Positions 21,380 to 33,701 of a DNA stretch of 64,000 bases are shown here, in pieces. The notes under the pieces were generated by a model. It was not told where the DNA came from. It ran no database searches and worked only from the letters and a program-made list of their open reading frames with translations. How positions within the stretch are numbered: the stretch's first letter is position 1; each line of letters opens with the position of its first letter. The DNA lies in assembly GCF_019279795.1 (NCBI RefSeq), contig NC_056743.1, positions 928,100,081-928,164,080 of the forward strand, written 5' to 3'. The translations under genes and the position numbers were made by a program. This DNA comes from Protopterus annectens (lineage: Eukaryota; Chordata; Ceratodontiformes; Protopteridae).

Positions 21380-24125
21380 TTACCTCACCTACTAGACTCT
21401 CTAAAGGCAGCTGCTCTGGCAGCATTCTAGACTGGATACTAGTTTCTCACTTTCATACCATCTCACTCTGACAGTGGTACCCTTCCAGACTCACTTAGCA
21501 ATCATCTTCCTGCATTCACCCATCATCACTCTCCCAACCCTCTACATCAAAATCAGAACTATATATCCACTCACACTATGAAAATCTTCAATCCTCAAAC
21601 TTTCTCTGACTCTCTAAAGCACATAAACTGGAACCCTCTAAAATCCCTATCCTTGGATAATGCTGTTACTTACTTTAATACTACATTCACCAACCTGTTA
21701 AACAGCTTTGCTCCCCCTAGAACTAAAGAGTTAAACACAATATCACCCCCTTGGATAACCAAACAGACCATAACCCTCATGCACCTCAGAGACAAAGCAT
21801 GGAAACTTTACCAGAAATACAAAACCTCCTCCTTCCTGACTGATTATAAGCAACTTTGTAACAAAGTCAAACACATAACCTCTGACCGGAAATCCTACTA
21901 CTTCTTACTTCAAAATAATCACAATACTAACACCAAAAAGTTTTGGAATAGTATCTTGACCCTTCTCCATCCTGGTAAAAAAGAAACCCTATGCCCAGAT
22001 CCTAATGCCTCTGATCTCTCCTTAGCTACCCAATTTAACTCCTTTTTCACAGAGTCAGTAGACAAATTCACCACATCTTTCTCAACAAACATACCTTCCC
22101 TGCATTCTCCTACCTCCCCCAACACACCCTCCCACTACCACTAATACCTCTAAACCCCCTGCCTTTACTCTCAAACCCATCCCTATCTCTACCATAAAAA
22201 AACTCCTACGAAAATTGAAACCATGCTCAAATGCCCCAGATAATCTCCATCTAATTTCCTCAAGCTTGCTGCCAATGGCCTAGCCCTCCCCATCTCCATC
22301 TTAATAACTGACCAATTAAAGAATCTTGCGTACCACTACTCTGGAAAAAAGCCTTCATCATTTCCCTTCACAAAGAGTGTAACAATATCGACATCATTAA
22401 TTTCCATCCCATTGCCATTCTCTCCCCTCTCTTAAATTCTAGAAACATATATTCATCTACAACTACTACCCTACCTCCTCCTAACTCCAACACAACATGG
22501 ATTTAGACCTGGACACAGCACCACTACCGCTCTCCTTTCTTTCCTTGAAATAGTCAATTCCACATGTGACACTGGTAATCTCATATCTACCCTCCTTGCT
22601 AAACTTATCCAAGGCTTTCCATACCTTCTCCCATACCATCCTCTTGTCTAAACTCTCTCATCATAATCTAAGCATCTCCTCTATCAAATGGTTCACCAGC
22701 TACCTCTCTGACAGGCACCAAACCATCAAGTGGAAAAACAGTACATCCTCTTTCCTAAATACTCCAACTGGTGTGCCACAGGGTTTTATAGTAGGCCCTC
22801 TACTATTCAACATATTCATAAAGGACTTCCACCAGTGTATTCCTAATGCCAAGGTCGTCCAATATGCCGACGATTCTACAATAATCTGCTCCGCTGAATC
22901 CCTCCCCAAACGTCTGACACCAACTCAAGAAGCCTTCTCCTCTACAGAGTGCTGGATGTTAAATAATCACCTAGCACTTAATTCCTCCAAAACTAAAATT
23001 ATGATATTCACCCCCACAAAATGTACCACTATTGACAAGAACTCCTTTCTCATAACTAGTCAAAACAATACATCAATTGAAATCGCACCCCACACAAAGC
23101 AACTCGGCATCCTTACTGATGATCAATTAAATTTCGATATTCATCTTCAAACAAACAAAGAAAACCCACCAAAAACTAGGTATGCTTTATCGCCAAAACT
23201 GCTATCTCACCCCCTCAACTAGACATATAATGTCTACCATCTTCCTTCTTCCCTCCCTCTTGTATGGTGCACCCCTCCTTATTAACCTTCAATCCAGTCT
23301 AAAGACAAAACTAGCTTCCTGCTATACCAAAATCGCAAAGTTTGCCTCGGGAACCAGATCCTCCATCCACCATTGTAATGCCCTCCACATACTAAATTGG
23401 CTTGAATTTCCCAATTATCTCTCCTACATCCAACTTATTTATGCACATAAACTCCTCTTTGCCCCCCCCTCGCCTCCACTCTCAGAATGCACCAACCAGA
23501 CAGATTACTCAGGTCCCACAATCAGAACCTGCTTGAACTATACTAACCTGTACGCACCCCAGGTAAACATCCGCTATCCTTCTCTCTAGCAGGGCTCTGG
23601 AATTCCCTTCTACCACAAATTTGTACCACCAATAACCACTCTTCCTTCAAGATCCTACTCCATTCCCACCTCTTATCTCATTGGGAATGTTCATGCTCTC
23701 ACCCCTCCTGATCTCCCTCTATTTTTCCTCACTTTTTCTGATACCTCTCTCCTCTATCTCCCACACTCTAACTTACTATAGCCTTGATCCCCACTTACTA
23801 CTTATTCCACATTCTAGCAAATTCCCTCAGAACCTCCTCATTCTTTCTACTCCTACACCCCCTCTCCCCTGAACTTACCCTCTTTTCTCTTGCTGGTGTA
23901 TGCTACACCATTATATGTCTGAAAAAAAGGGGTTTTATTTTTTTTTGTAATACAATTTGCATTTCTTGTATACTATTATGTTTTAAATCTATGTAATATA
24001 TTTTGTTGTTACAATATCTAATTTTTAACCTTGTTGGAGCTTTTCTCCCCAAGACTCCATTAAAAATGGGCTCTTTTGGCCCAATGGACTATCCTGGTAA
24101 ACAAACTGCAAATAAAATAAAATAA
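21380..24125 (+). mobile_element. CR1/L2-type LINE A, 5' truncated
   Basis: The plus strand carries the end of an endonuclease domain, an RT and the ORF2 C terminus. A 3' untranslated region follows with a ggctcttttggcccaatgga motif and a terminal aaataaaataaaat tail at about 24110-24125. A tail with short tandem A-rich units and a hairpin just before it is typical of the L2/CR1 group. The 5' end (ORF1 and most of the endonuclease) is missing. Confidence 0.82.
21400..23590 (+). pseudogene. LINE A ORF2: endonuclease end, RT and C terminus, frameshifted
   Basis: In 21480-21600 the frame reads the last endonuclease strand (SDSGTLPDSLSNHLPAF). The longest open part, 21578-22144, is the linker, with PWITKQTITLMHLRDKAW. 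The next, 22566-23222, is the RT palm: NLSKAFHTFSH (usual DLSKAFDT), TGVPQGFIVGPLLFNIFI and VVQYADDSTIICSAES with an intact YADD box. The last, 23182-23589, holds the thumb and C terminus. The first catalytic Asp (DLSKAFD) is changed and frames break around 22150-22560 and 23200. The clade is CR1/L2/Rex1-like. Confidence 0.82.
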
Positions 24126-24890
24126 ATGTTTTGGCAGAAGTTAAGACCTCTTGAGCGAGTACTGACGATGTTATTAGTTTTGCGGTTACGCAGGACGTTG
24201 GATATGACTAGATCCTTTGAGACTCTGCAGGGCAGACAGAGGTCACTTCTCGACAAACAAAGAAACAGAAAAAAGAGACAGAGCACTTTAAGGTGGTTAA
24301 GGTAGCTCAAAGAAGACATGGCTTTAATTATCTTAGTGAGGAAATGCTGTGCTTTTGCAAGATGGTTCATATGTTTAGAGAAAAACATACCAAAAAGGCC
24401 ATTAAAGTTTACTATGGGCTTAATGAGGGGGGAGGAGTGGAGAGGAATGAGAACTTCATTAAATCTGAAAGAAATACCTCTGATGATTAGTCTGGCAAGG
24501 TAAGAGGACTCCTAAAAGTGGATACATGGTGATCAAAGGGTGGTTAATTGTCATCAAAAGTGCTCAGGTCCCTAATCGCTGAGTCCACTTTCGAAGACGA
24601 GTCACCAATGTAGTACATGCACTGGTGCCCAGTTTTGACTACTGGGACAATGGTGAATTTCTTGGCATTTAGTTTTAGCCTGTGATCCAGGCACTACTTA
24701 TTCATGCACATTAGTCCCGCCTGAAGAATTTGGAAGTCAAATGAGACAGTTAATGACATCTGCAAACTTGGGAATCAGACACAGGTCCTGGATATCAGTT
24801 TTGACATCAGAGAAGTAGCAGTAGTCTTGGGACTGATCCCTGGGGTACACCACTGGTAACTACTCTTTTTGAAGTGTGTGCGCTTCCTTC

Positions 24891-25079
24891 CTTCACTAAT
24901 ATATTATCTATCTTTGTTTACCGGGAATGTCCGACTTGGGCAGTACCCATTTTCTGTGGAGGCTTGGGGAGAAGAGCTTCATTTGCTTACACTGCATTAC
25001 ACTTAGTTCCAGTTAAATACACAGTAGTTACAGTTCAATTTACATTTATACACATACAGTACTTACATTTATACATTCT
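24891..25079. other. Unassigned junction between LINE C and LINE B
   Basis: About 190 bases at the 3' side of LINE B that match neither LINE clearly. They may be the decayed 3' untranslated region of LINE B or intervening DNA. Confidence 0.3.
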
Positions 25080-26689
25080 AAGATTTTACAGAAGTCAAAG
25101 ATACTAAAAAGAAAGTCCTTTAGTGGATTATAAAGGCAGCAGTTATGCATAAAAAGTGTTTTGTCATTTCAGTGAGAGGTTGAGACTATTCTATTTAAGG
25201 AGAGTATTTGGAGAGTATCATGCGGTGAGCACAATGTCTTAAACTGGTGATGTGCAGGACCAGAATTAGTTGAGATGTTGTTTAAGCAGTGGTTTACAGC
25301 TATTGAGTTTGTCAGAGTGTTTTATTTGTTTGGAACACTATTCCAGAATTTAGCAACGTAGTGAGAGTAGAGGGAGTCTCCTGCAACATTATTCGACTTA
25401 TTTATAGTAAGAATTTGTTACTAGAACAGAGGACCCTTGTTGGACAGTAGGCAGTGATATGTTTTTTAGTGCATGGCATTTGTCTTGATAACGAATGAGT
25501 TTGTGCGCTGTGATTAATTGTGAATATCTTAGGCAGTCATGCAGATCAAGCCAGTTTAATTGCTTTAAGCTATGGCAATTGTGGGTCCTATGAGGGAGAT
25601 TGGTGGCAAATTAAGCTATTTTATTGTTACAGGAGGCGAGTTTCTTTCTTTGAGTATTGTTTTAAGTTTGTTAGCATAGAAGCAGCATATAAGAGAGTCG
25701 GCAGAAAGAAGGTGGTGGCTAGAGGTTTTTTTTTTGCAATATCTGTAAGGAATCCGCTGATCCAATACACAGAGCCTAGTTTCTGGTGGGAAGATTTAAT
25801 GGTGTGCAGTATATGCTGGTCATATCTGAGACTGTCATCTATTATAATGCCTGGAAGTTTATTGTGAGTTACAGTTTCAATGAAAGTATTATTTGCTGAC
25901 TTTATGGTAAAAGATGGCTTTTGATTTTAGCAGCTTTTGAGGTAAAAAGCATTAACTTAGTTTTCAAGGGGGTGGGTAAGAGATTGATTCTTTCAGCCAG
26001 GTTTCTGAAGAGAAAGATTTTTGGGTAATGTTTTGCAGCTTATTTATTGTTGAAGCTGTACATATTAATACTGAACTGAACTAATGTGGTTAGTGGAGGT
26101 GCAAAGGTTATTAATAAATACATTAAATAGGAGAGGGTCCAGGATAAAGCCCTGAAGATATCTACAATAAGTGGTTGAAAGTATGAGTAGGTGTGTTGTC
26201 ATTTAATGCCGTGCTGCCTTCCAGATAGGTAACTAAGTAACCATGATAAGGAGTTTTCTCAAAGTCCCTTTGAGGAGAGCTGAATGAATAGTTGCAGGTG
26301 TGACATAGTATCAAATGCCTTTGACAAGTCTAAGAACATGGTGGACACAAGCAGACCATTGCGTCTATGTTACTTTATTACATTGGAAAAACATAGTAGA
26401 GCAGTAGTAGTGTTGTGCTGGGGTCTAAAGCCATGTTGTGTTCCATGTTATTTGATGTTAGGTACTGCATCAGCTGTATATGGATAGATTTCTCTAATAT
26501 TTTGGAGAGGGGTGAGAGAATCGCTATTAGACTGCAGTTATTCAACTCTGTAGATATGCCGCCTTTGTGCAGTGGTATGATGTATGATTTTTTTCCAGAG
26601 TGATGGGATGTATCTTTCTGCTATGGATATATTAATCAGTATGGACACAAGGAAGGCTATGACTTCTGTGGCCATTTTTAGGTGGTCTG
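25080..26689 (-). mobile_element. L2/CR1-type LINE B, minus, inserted in LINE C
   Basis: The minus strand reads, from the right, NLSKILEKSIHIQLMQYL, then FLDLSKAFDT (about 26300-26360), the TPRALSWT-type region and the late RT segment HNKLPGIIIDDSLRYDQH. The ORF2 C terminus FWNSVPNK follows near 25350. It resembles LINE A more than LINE C. Many stops and shifts are present; no terminal tail was seen. Confidence 0.65.
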
Positions 26690-27340
26690 AAATCGGGTTC
26701 CGTCAGTTAGCTAGTTTGCAATCCAGCAGGTAACACAGGGATTTACATTTAGTTTGATTAGCTTGTCAATAATGCCTGAATATGGGATGGTATCGTATGC
26801 CTTTGCAAGGTCCAGGCAAGCAGTGTGAACCACTCTGCCAGAGTCTAATGCATCAGTGACATGTTAGCAGAAGACAAATAGGTTCAGGAGGCAGGATCTG
26901 CCTTTAACAAACACAAACTGGCTTGGGGTCATGGTTTGTAGACTGCCTATGTCCTTGTTAACAAGTTTCATAATAATGCAATCCACTGCTGTGAAGACAG
27001 GGATAGTGAGGCTTACAGACCTACAGTTTCCTGGATCAGTAATGGATTCTCCCACCCCTTGAAGAGTGGGATGGTGAGATGACTATCACAGTTCTTCATT
27101 CCTCTGGCACAAATCCAGTGGAAGGGCTGAATAGGCTTAGTAGTGAGTCTACCAGACAATGTCTGGTGCTGACAAGAAGGCAACCTGGCACATTATCAGG
27201 GTGCAAAGAGCAAGTGTTTCTAGCCTTGGGGAAAGCATTCAGGACTTCCTCATTGATGATCCGTTGGGGAAAGATAGAGGGCATAGGGAAGTAAAACTGG
27301 AACTGAATTTGCTACGGGGGAAAAAGTTGACATATGGATA

Positions 27341-27853
27341 ACCTGGTTGAGGAACAATTACAGAGACCATTTTTTTTAATGTTTAAAGCAATGCACTAAA
27401 TACAGCATTTAAAGTGCCTTAATGTTTAAAGTAATATAAATTTAATTAATAACAGACTTTCACTTTTACATGCTGTGTAATCCTCATGCATGGTGCTCTT
27501 GTTATTTCAGCACTGAAGGCTGACACAACCATTTCATTATTATGTTTATTTAATAGACTATCCTCATATCAAACAATTAGTGTTTACATTTAACTTTCAA
27601 TAATTTCCCACTGTTGCTTCTTCCAAGATGGCTGTACTCTGATCAATCTTAACTGCAGCTCTCTCTGTGTGAAAACAGAAACTGAGAAAAAGCAGTTCCA
27701 TTGAAACTGTTTAGGGGTTAAAATTCAGCTACCGGCAAGGAAATACCCTACCTGGATGCCAGCAAATAAGAAGTTTGGAAAATATGAAAGAAAATCACAC
27801 AGAAACAAGAACAAAAGAACAAGCAGCTGTTCATTCACCTTGCACTTTGAAAA
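27341..27853. other. Unassigned stretch before PLE 1
   Basis: AT-rich DNA with no recognisable element. PLE 1 begins around 27854, where a GIY-YIG reading frame appears. Confidence 0.4.
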
Positions 27854-28580
27854 TGGTACGTACAGCAGACTAAAAGGAAAGTGAAGATTTGTATCATGGA
27901 ATATTTGGGAGATATCAGAAATTCCAATTTGAATAGTCTTGTGGAAGAACACTTTCATACGGTTCATCATGTTTCAGATGTTTTTTTCTTCAGTATTTTA
28001 GCCAAGCCTCATTTGTACAGAGGGGTAGACTTTGCCAGAAAGTTAACTGAAATAGACAATAGGATAATTCTTAAGTACAGGACCTTGTGTCCTAGGGGTT
28101 TAAACTTGCAGGTCATTTTATACTTGTAACATTTCCATCATATTTATTAGGTTAATTTCTTTTTTAAATGTAGTTCTCTTTCAATAAAAGTATTTTAAGG
28201 TATTTAAAATATATATTAATAATGGTTATTAAGTAAAAATTATGCAAGAATGAATTTATTAAATGAAATGTTATTCATTTATTTGTTGAATTTGTACATT
28301 GTGTATGTGAACAGTTTTCTTAAGGATGGTGAATTGTTTAATTAAATGATCGTTAATTGGGTTCAACTTGTATAAAAACACTTGAAATGTGAATGTATTT
28401 TATCCTGAGAAGGCGCATGGCTGAGGTACCAGATATATTTGGTATTAAAGCAAGGTGAATGAACTGCTGGCTCGTTCTTTTGTTTTTGTTGGAATTTGCT
28501 TTTTGAAGTTTCTGTAGTTTGAGATGCCTTTGGATTGAGCCGAAGCTGTTCCAGGTATATTCTGGATTCCAGTCGATCAG
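27854..28580 (+). repeat. Pseudo-LTR of PLE 1: GIY-YIG 3' part plus 3' untranslated region
   Basis: The frame at 27854-28129 reads the end of the GIY-YIG domain: QTKRKVKICIMEYLGDIRNS, VEEHFHTVHH, RKLTEIDNRIILKYRTLCPR and GLN. Stop at 28127-28129. The untranslated region includes ttctctttcaataaaa at about 28171. Bases 27857-27976 parallel 31370-31483 in the body, and 27960-28210 parallel 35490-35735. This partial unit therefore shows what the uninterrupted body looked like. Confidence 0.82.
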
Positions 28581-28599
28581 GACTAATTTTTATTTGTGG

Positions 28600-31483
28600 A
28601 TCTCTTAATGGAAAGAGAAGTTAAAATGGCTTCCAAGGAACCGTGACTTTCAAAGAATGAGGATGACCACTGTGCAAAGTTTGAACATTTGAAACAGCTG
28701 ATGTTAAAAGAGGTAACAGTGTATTTCGATACAAAGTTTCTTGAAAAGTATCTCAGCCTTATCACTCTGAGGGGTCTCCGTGTTGACCGCTTGCCTGCTT
28801 GGGACTTTACTGAGGAGGAATTAGATTTGAAAGAAGAGTGGAAGCAGGTGTTGTTGCAATGCACTCTAGGCTGGCTTCGGGTGCTAGTTAAATGCAACTT
28901 AAGGTTGCATGACTAAATTCAGCATGAGATTAAGATTTACACTGAGAAGGCTGAGAATGACATTCTTATATAGAAAAAGAAGAAGTTAAATAGAGACATC
29001 AGGGACTTTGGAAACGACCATATTTATTGAAGGCAAAGGAAACCATGTCAAGGAAGTTCAAAGTTCAGACCTTCTGAGGGCCGTGCTTCTGCAAAGCATG
29101 ATGCTTCAGTATCATCAGTGGAGACATTTTCCAGAAAAAAAAAGTGTCTCATTTGAAAATATTCAAGTGGGAAAGACTGCTTATCCTGTGGAGCTGCATG
29201 ACGCACATAGGAACAGTGTGTCTTTTTATCAGAATGGCTGGGAAAGAGGTCAGAAACATTGAAGCAGAGGAAAAAAGACTAAGCCTGTTCTGTGTTCATT
29301 CGCAAATATCAGGGACATTAATGTCTTGTGGGATTGGGAACAAAATTGTAAGTTTTACAATGAATCAAAATCTTTATCAATCTCCCTGATTTGGTTATTA
29401 ATGAGGAAGCTAAGCAAGTTTTGTTAAAGGGGTGAAATTCGTTTCCACTAAAACACCTACCTTAGCTGATGTATTAATTGAGGTCAAAATATAAGAATGA
29501 AGGGCAAAATGTGTTGAACAGTTGAAATTAATGGATGAAAATGACCCTTTACTTTATTTGTCATTGCATGAAACTGAATTTTTGAAATGTTGGATGACTT
29601 GGAGGTGGATAAGGATGAACATGAAAGGCCAAATGACGAATGTTTTTGCACAGGGTATGGAAAATTGCCTGTTCTGTTTTTCCCAATGTGAATTTGTTCA
29701 CCTCTCCTAAAATTTCTTCTACAATCTGGCTGTCTGAAAATGTGCTTTATAAAAAAGTAGAACGTGAATATGCAAAGTTTATCAAATCTAAGAAAGTTTA
29801 ATATGCAGAAGGGTAAGCGGCCTGCTTTAACGTTCTCCAGGAAAAGTCAAAAGATTATGTGTTCAGACAGGCTGACGGGGGGGGTTAATGGGTGATTATG
29901 ACCAAAGCTAATTATAATAAAATGGTCAACAATTTGATTTTCAATAGTGAAGAATATGCTAAATTACTCAATAACTCAGTAACTTCATTTAATTCTGTTG
30001 TTAGAGATTTTGGAAAGGGGAGAGAGGTTAGGGTTCCTCTCAGGTCAGGATGTGAAGAAATTTTGTCTCTAAAAAAAGGGATCCTATTTTTATGGTATAC
30101 CTAAAGTGCATAAAGACTTGGTAAATCCTCCAGGCAGACCCACTGTATCAGGGGTTGATTCTTACTTGCAGAATGTAGGAACTTTTTTAGATTCCCATTT
30201 GAAGAAGTATCTGCAAAAGAGTCCTGCACACATTAAAAACACAGTGGAACTGTGTGAAAATGTGAAAGGGATCTGCTGGCAAGAACAGTTTTATTGGGTC
30301 AAAGTAAACGTTGGTTCTCTACACACAAATATAGTGTTAAAATGGGCTTTAGAGGCAGTGAGTAATGTAATGGGTGAGGGACCACGTACCTTTTTTTCTC
30401 ATTATTTTGTTGGAAATTCTGCCTGACACAATTTTGTGGGCTCTGTTTGCCCCTTCATATGCTATCATTTATATGGATGACTTTGACAAGAAATTTATTT
30501 AACCCAGAATTGTTTTTTTTTCTGAGAATGTGGTTGTGTTTAAAAGGTATATTGATTATTTGCTTTTTTTTTTTTAATTTGTAAGAGTAATGAGGCACAG
30601 TCTGTATAATTATTAGGTGAATTAAACAATAACACAAATGGTTTGAAGTTTAATTATGAACTCAACAAGGAATCTATTAATTTTTTGGATGCTGAGGTTT
30701 ATGACTTACTGAACACAAGCCTTTCAGAAAGGATACAGCAGTGAACATCTTATTGCATGCTAGCAGCATGCATCCCCCTCATTTGATTAATTCTCTTTCT
30801 TATGAGGAATTTAGGATAATACCTCTGAAAAGAGATTTAGAGAAAATAATCTGATGGAGGTCAAGGACAGGCTTTTGGTTCAAGGTTACTCTTTGGATAT
30901 TTTAAATAATGCCAAAAGGAAGCTTGATGGAAAAATGGTCGTAAATATAGAGACATTTGGTGGGGGAGTAAGGATGTCAATAAGAAGTTTGTAGGCCATG
31001 TTGGTAGTGACAACATTTATTTTGTCACTAGATTCTCTCTATTTTCTGAAATTTTGAAGAACTTAGTCAAGGACCTTTGGCATGTGGTTTACCAGGATGA
31101 TTTGGTGGGTTACTTATTTCCAAAGTTTATTATGATTTCCTATGGTATATTTCATAATTTGAAGGAGTTGCTAAATTTTAGGCAAATCAACTTGCTGACT
31201 GTGAGGGAATGAAAGGGTTCTTTTGTGTGTGGACACTGCAAGATCTGTAGTAAGATTAGGAGTCTGTCAGATATCAAAATCAATGGCAGGAATTTTAGTT
31301 TGAGAGAAAGGATTGACTATGACTCATGGGGTTGTGCATGTTACTGGTTGTGGGCGTCATTTTACTAAATGGTATGTAGGGCAGACTAAATGGAAAGTGA
31401 AGTGCATCATGGAACATTTGGGAGATATTAGAAATTCCAATATGAATAGTCCTGTGGAGGAACACTTTCATAAGGTTCAGCAT
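28600..31483 (+). pseudogene. Penelope-like RT with GIY-YIG endonuclease, broken (PLE 1)
   Basis: N-terminal core at 28689-28916: VYFDTKFLEKYLSLITLRGL and LPAWDFTEEELDLKEEW. RT at about 29890-30700: IPKVHKDLVNPPGRPTVSG and FLDSHLKKYLQKSPAHIKNT. The DVNSLHTNI-type motif reads VKVNVGSLHTNI, so its Asp is Val-Asn. The catalytic box reads RYIDYLLF at about 30545, so YIDD has become YIDY. NFLDAEVYD follows. The linker has a CGHCKIC zinc-type pair (about 31240). GIY-YIG starts at 31340: CGRHFTKWYVGQTK and EHLGDIRNSNMNSPVEEHF. Two RT catalytic acids are lost and stops are frequent. The enzyme is dead. Confidence 0.82.
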
Positions 31484-31863
31484 CATAGGTCTCAACCTCT
31501 TAAGAGGCCAATGTGGAACACAGACCTTAACAATGTGTGACAAATGGTCAAAATGTGTAATACCCTATTTTCACACAGCTCGAAACGTGCCATTGCCATG
31601 GATCAGGGTAGAGACTTGCATTTCACATTCACAACTTCAGATGTGTTCTACCCCTGTCCTACCACAAAGTCTGGGCCTGACAAAGGTGCCTAAAAGGGTA
31701 CTTAAAAGCAGGACCCTCTACTTTGACAAGAATGTGTCATTTAAGACATCATGTCTTGGAACAGTTAAGACCAAAGGAATGCAAGATCTCATATCTTTAA
31801 CCATGTAAAATAAAAACACATTAAGCAGAAGCACACATACATATCCCAACATTTGTAAACTCT

Positions 31864-32037
31864 CACATTCATGCCAGTATCACTACAGCGTTGTGTAATT
31901 TGAAACCGATTTTTTGCCATTAGTGTGCCATTTGGATTTTAAGGTAGGGTCCCTACCTTAAAATCCAAATAGCATGCTAATGGCAAAAAATCTGATCCAA
32001 AGTACACAAAGGCTGTAGTGATACTGGCATGAATGTG
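31864..32037. mobile_element. Palindromic foldback element, 174 bp
   Basis: A near-continuous inverted repeat is centred at 31950 (aaggtagggtccctacctt). The outer ends are cacattcatgccagtatcac and its complement ending at 32037. The arms differ at about ten positions, so it is a diverged natural hairpin rather than a sequencing fold-back. It has no coding capacity. Confidence 0.8.
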
Positions 32038-32582
32038 CTTAGTTTCCAGTTGTGGAAATACTACTGAAAAAATGCCACTGAGTAAAGAAAGCAGAGCAGA
32101 GTGAAGGACAAAACCAGACTTGACAAAAATACTGCTATAAACCTAAGGCATTGAAAAGAGAATTCAAAATAAAAATGTTTCTGAATTAGAAGTTAGAATT
32201 AAAAAAATTGAACTTAATTAGAAAAATGGCCCATTTTCTAACATGTCAACCAGCAGCACAATACTGTCACTTCAGTATTTTCCTTGAGCAATTCAGCATC
32301 TTGCCATTATGAAAAGACACTAAAGTTCTACTAGAAAACAAAACTCGATACTTTAAAGCATCTCATTACTACAAAGATGCTCACTTTTGACATCCATCCA
32401 CATACCTCTCGACCTTTTAGTGCAAGAAATCTGGACAAAGCCCAACATAATGTAAGCAGCACAACAAAAAGACACTAAATATTGCTCTTATAAACTAAGA
32501 ATGTTGCTAGAACATGATCTGTGTTGGCAATTACTGTCACAGACATACTAGGGGGACAAACAGCAGAAAAATAGACACACCA

Positions 32583-32662
32583 AATATTGGTCTTATAATA
32601 TTTAGCCTATGCCTTGAAAAAAAATATTGGTCTTATAATATTTAGCCTATGGCTTGAAAAAA
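32583..32662. repeat. 40-bp tandem duplication
   Basis: Units 32583-32622 and 32623-32662, each aatattggtcttataatatt onward, differ at one position near the end (gccttg versus ggcttg). A recent local duplication. Confidence 0.92.
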
Positions 32663-33033
32663 ATAAAGTTGTAATCTCAGTTCAAAACAAATATTCATCT
32701 CTAGAACCATACGTGTTACTTGAAAACTGTAAATGGAATGGAAAACTATTCAACACAAAATAATCTTTGCAAAGTTTGCATTCATTTTATTCCTGGTCTT
32801 AAACTAGATTTTATAACTCAAAATAAACACAGCTTATGATCTCAGTAACCATTCTTGCAACACATACTGCCAGCAGCATTTTCTTCATGCAACTGTGAGG
32901 TTTCATATGAGGCTAAGTAGTTATATCAACGTCACTTGGTTTTAGAGATATTTACAGAAATATGACCAGTATTATAATACATATAAATAGTACAAATATT
33001 AAATATTTTTAGCATCACTAAATAGAGGTCAAA

Positions 33034-33265
33034 AACTGTGGTGGTGGTGCGGCGGTAGCATTGTCGCCTCACAGTAAGACATTGTCCTATTCGATTCTCA
33101 GCTAGAGTGTCTTCTGTGTAGAGACATGCATGAATGGGCGTACCTTCGTTGACGGTTGTGCATCAGGGCCGACAACTCAGCATGTAAAAATCTACTGCCA
33201 ATCATTCATTAGCGGACCGGAGTTCCGCTGTGGCGACCCCTAACCGGGAAAAGCCGAAAGACACA
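33034..33265 (+). mobile_element. tRNA-derived SINE with 17-bp target-site duplication (copy 1)
   Basis: Flanked by identical 17-base direct repeats actaaatagaggtcaaa (33017-33033 and 33266-33282). The head is tRNA-like (gcggtagcattgtcgcctca) with a degenerate B box near 33092. The body ends with ggagttccgctgtggcgacc, a 3' sequence shared by many vertebrate SINEs and their partner LINEs. The perfect duplication shows LINE-type target-primed insertion and a fairly young age. Confidence 0.92.
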
Positions 33266-33701
33266 ACTAAATAGAGGTCAAATATCACATCAGCTTTAAA
33301 ACAAAATCTCCGATTACCCTGTATTCAGCATGGTTTTAGAATTCTTAAAACAAATATGACCAAGCAACGTTTGATGTCCAGTGGCATCAGTAAACTTTAA
33401 CTACAGAGGTACCTAGGCTGTAATGATTATATACATAACACAATCAGTTAATATTTCAATGTATTCACTTTTCTTTTTGCTCACTTTTGCTCTGGACTTT
33501 TAATGGAAACAGTGACAAAAAAACGTTTAGTGGAAACAGTTAAAAAAAACTTTTAGTTTAACCCCTCATATTATATAATGTATGTTGTATGGAAGCAATC
33601 TTCTTTAAAAAAACAATTAATTTAAATATCTGCAAAACAATACAGCTACTGAATCCTTTCTGAATGCCCTGGTCACAGCTACATTTATAAAAAACACTTA
33701 C

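Larger units (their letters stand above)
24130..27340 (-). mobile_element. CR1-type LINE C, minus, split by LINE B
   Basis: The right segment (about 26690-27340) encodes the RT N terminus. It has FPKARNTCSLHPDNVPGCLL and, in another frame, DPGNCRSVSLTIPVFTAVDC and TMTPSQFVFVKGRSCLLNL, closely parallel to LINE D. The left segment (about 24130-24890) encodes the continuation after the GVPQG motif, with LNAKKFTIVPVV and QCMYYIGDSSSKVDSAIRDL. The two lie in correct order on the minus strand with LINE B between. Both parts are badly frameshifted. Confidence 0.65.
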
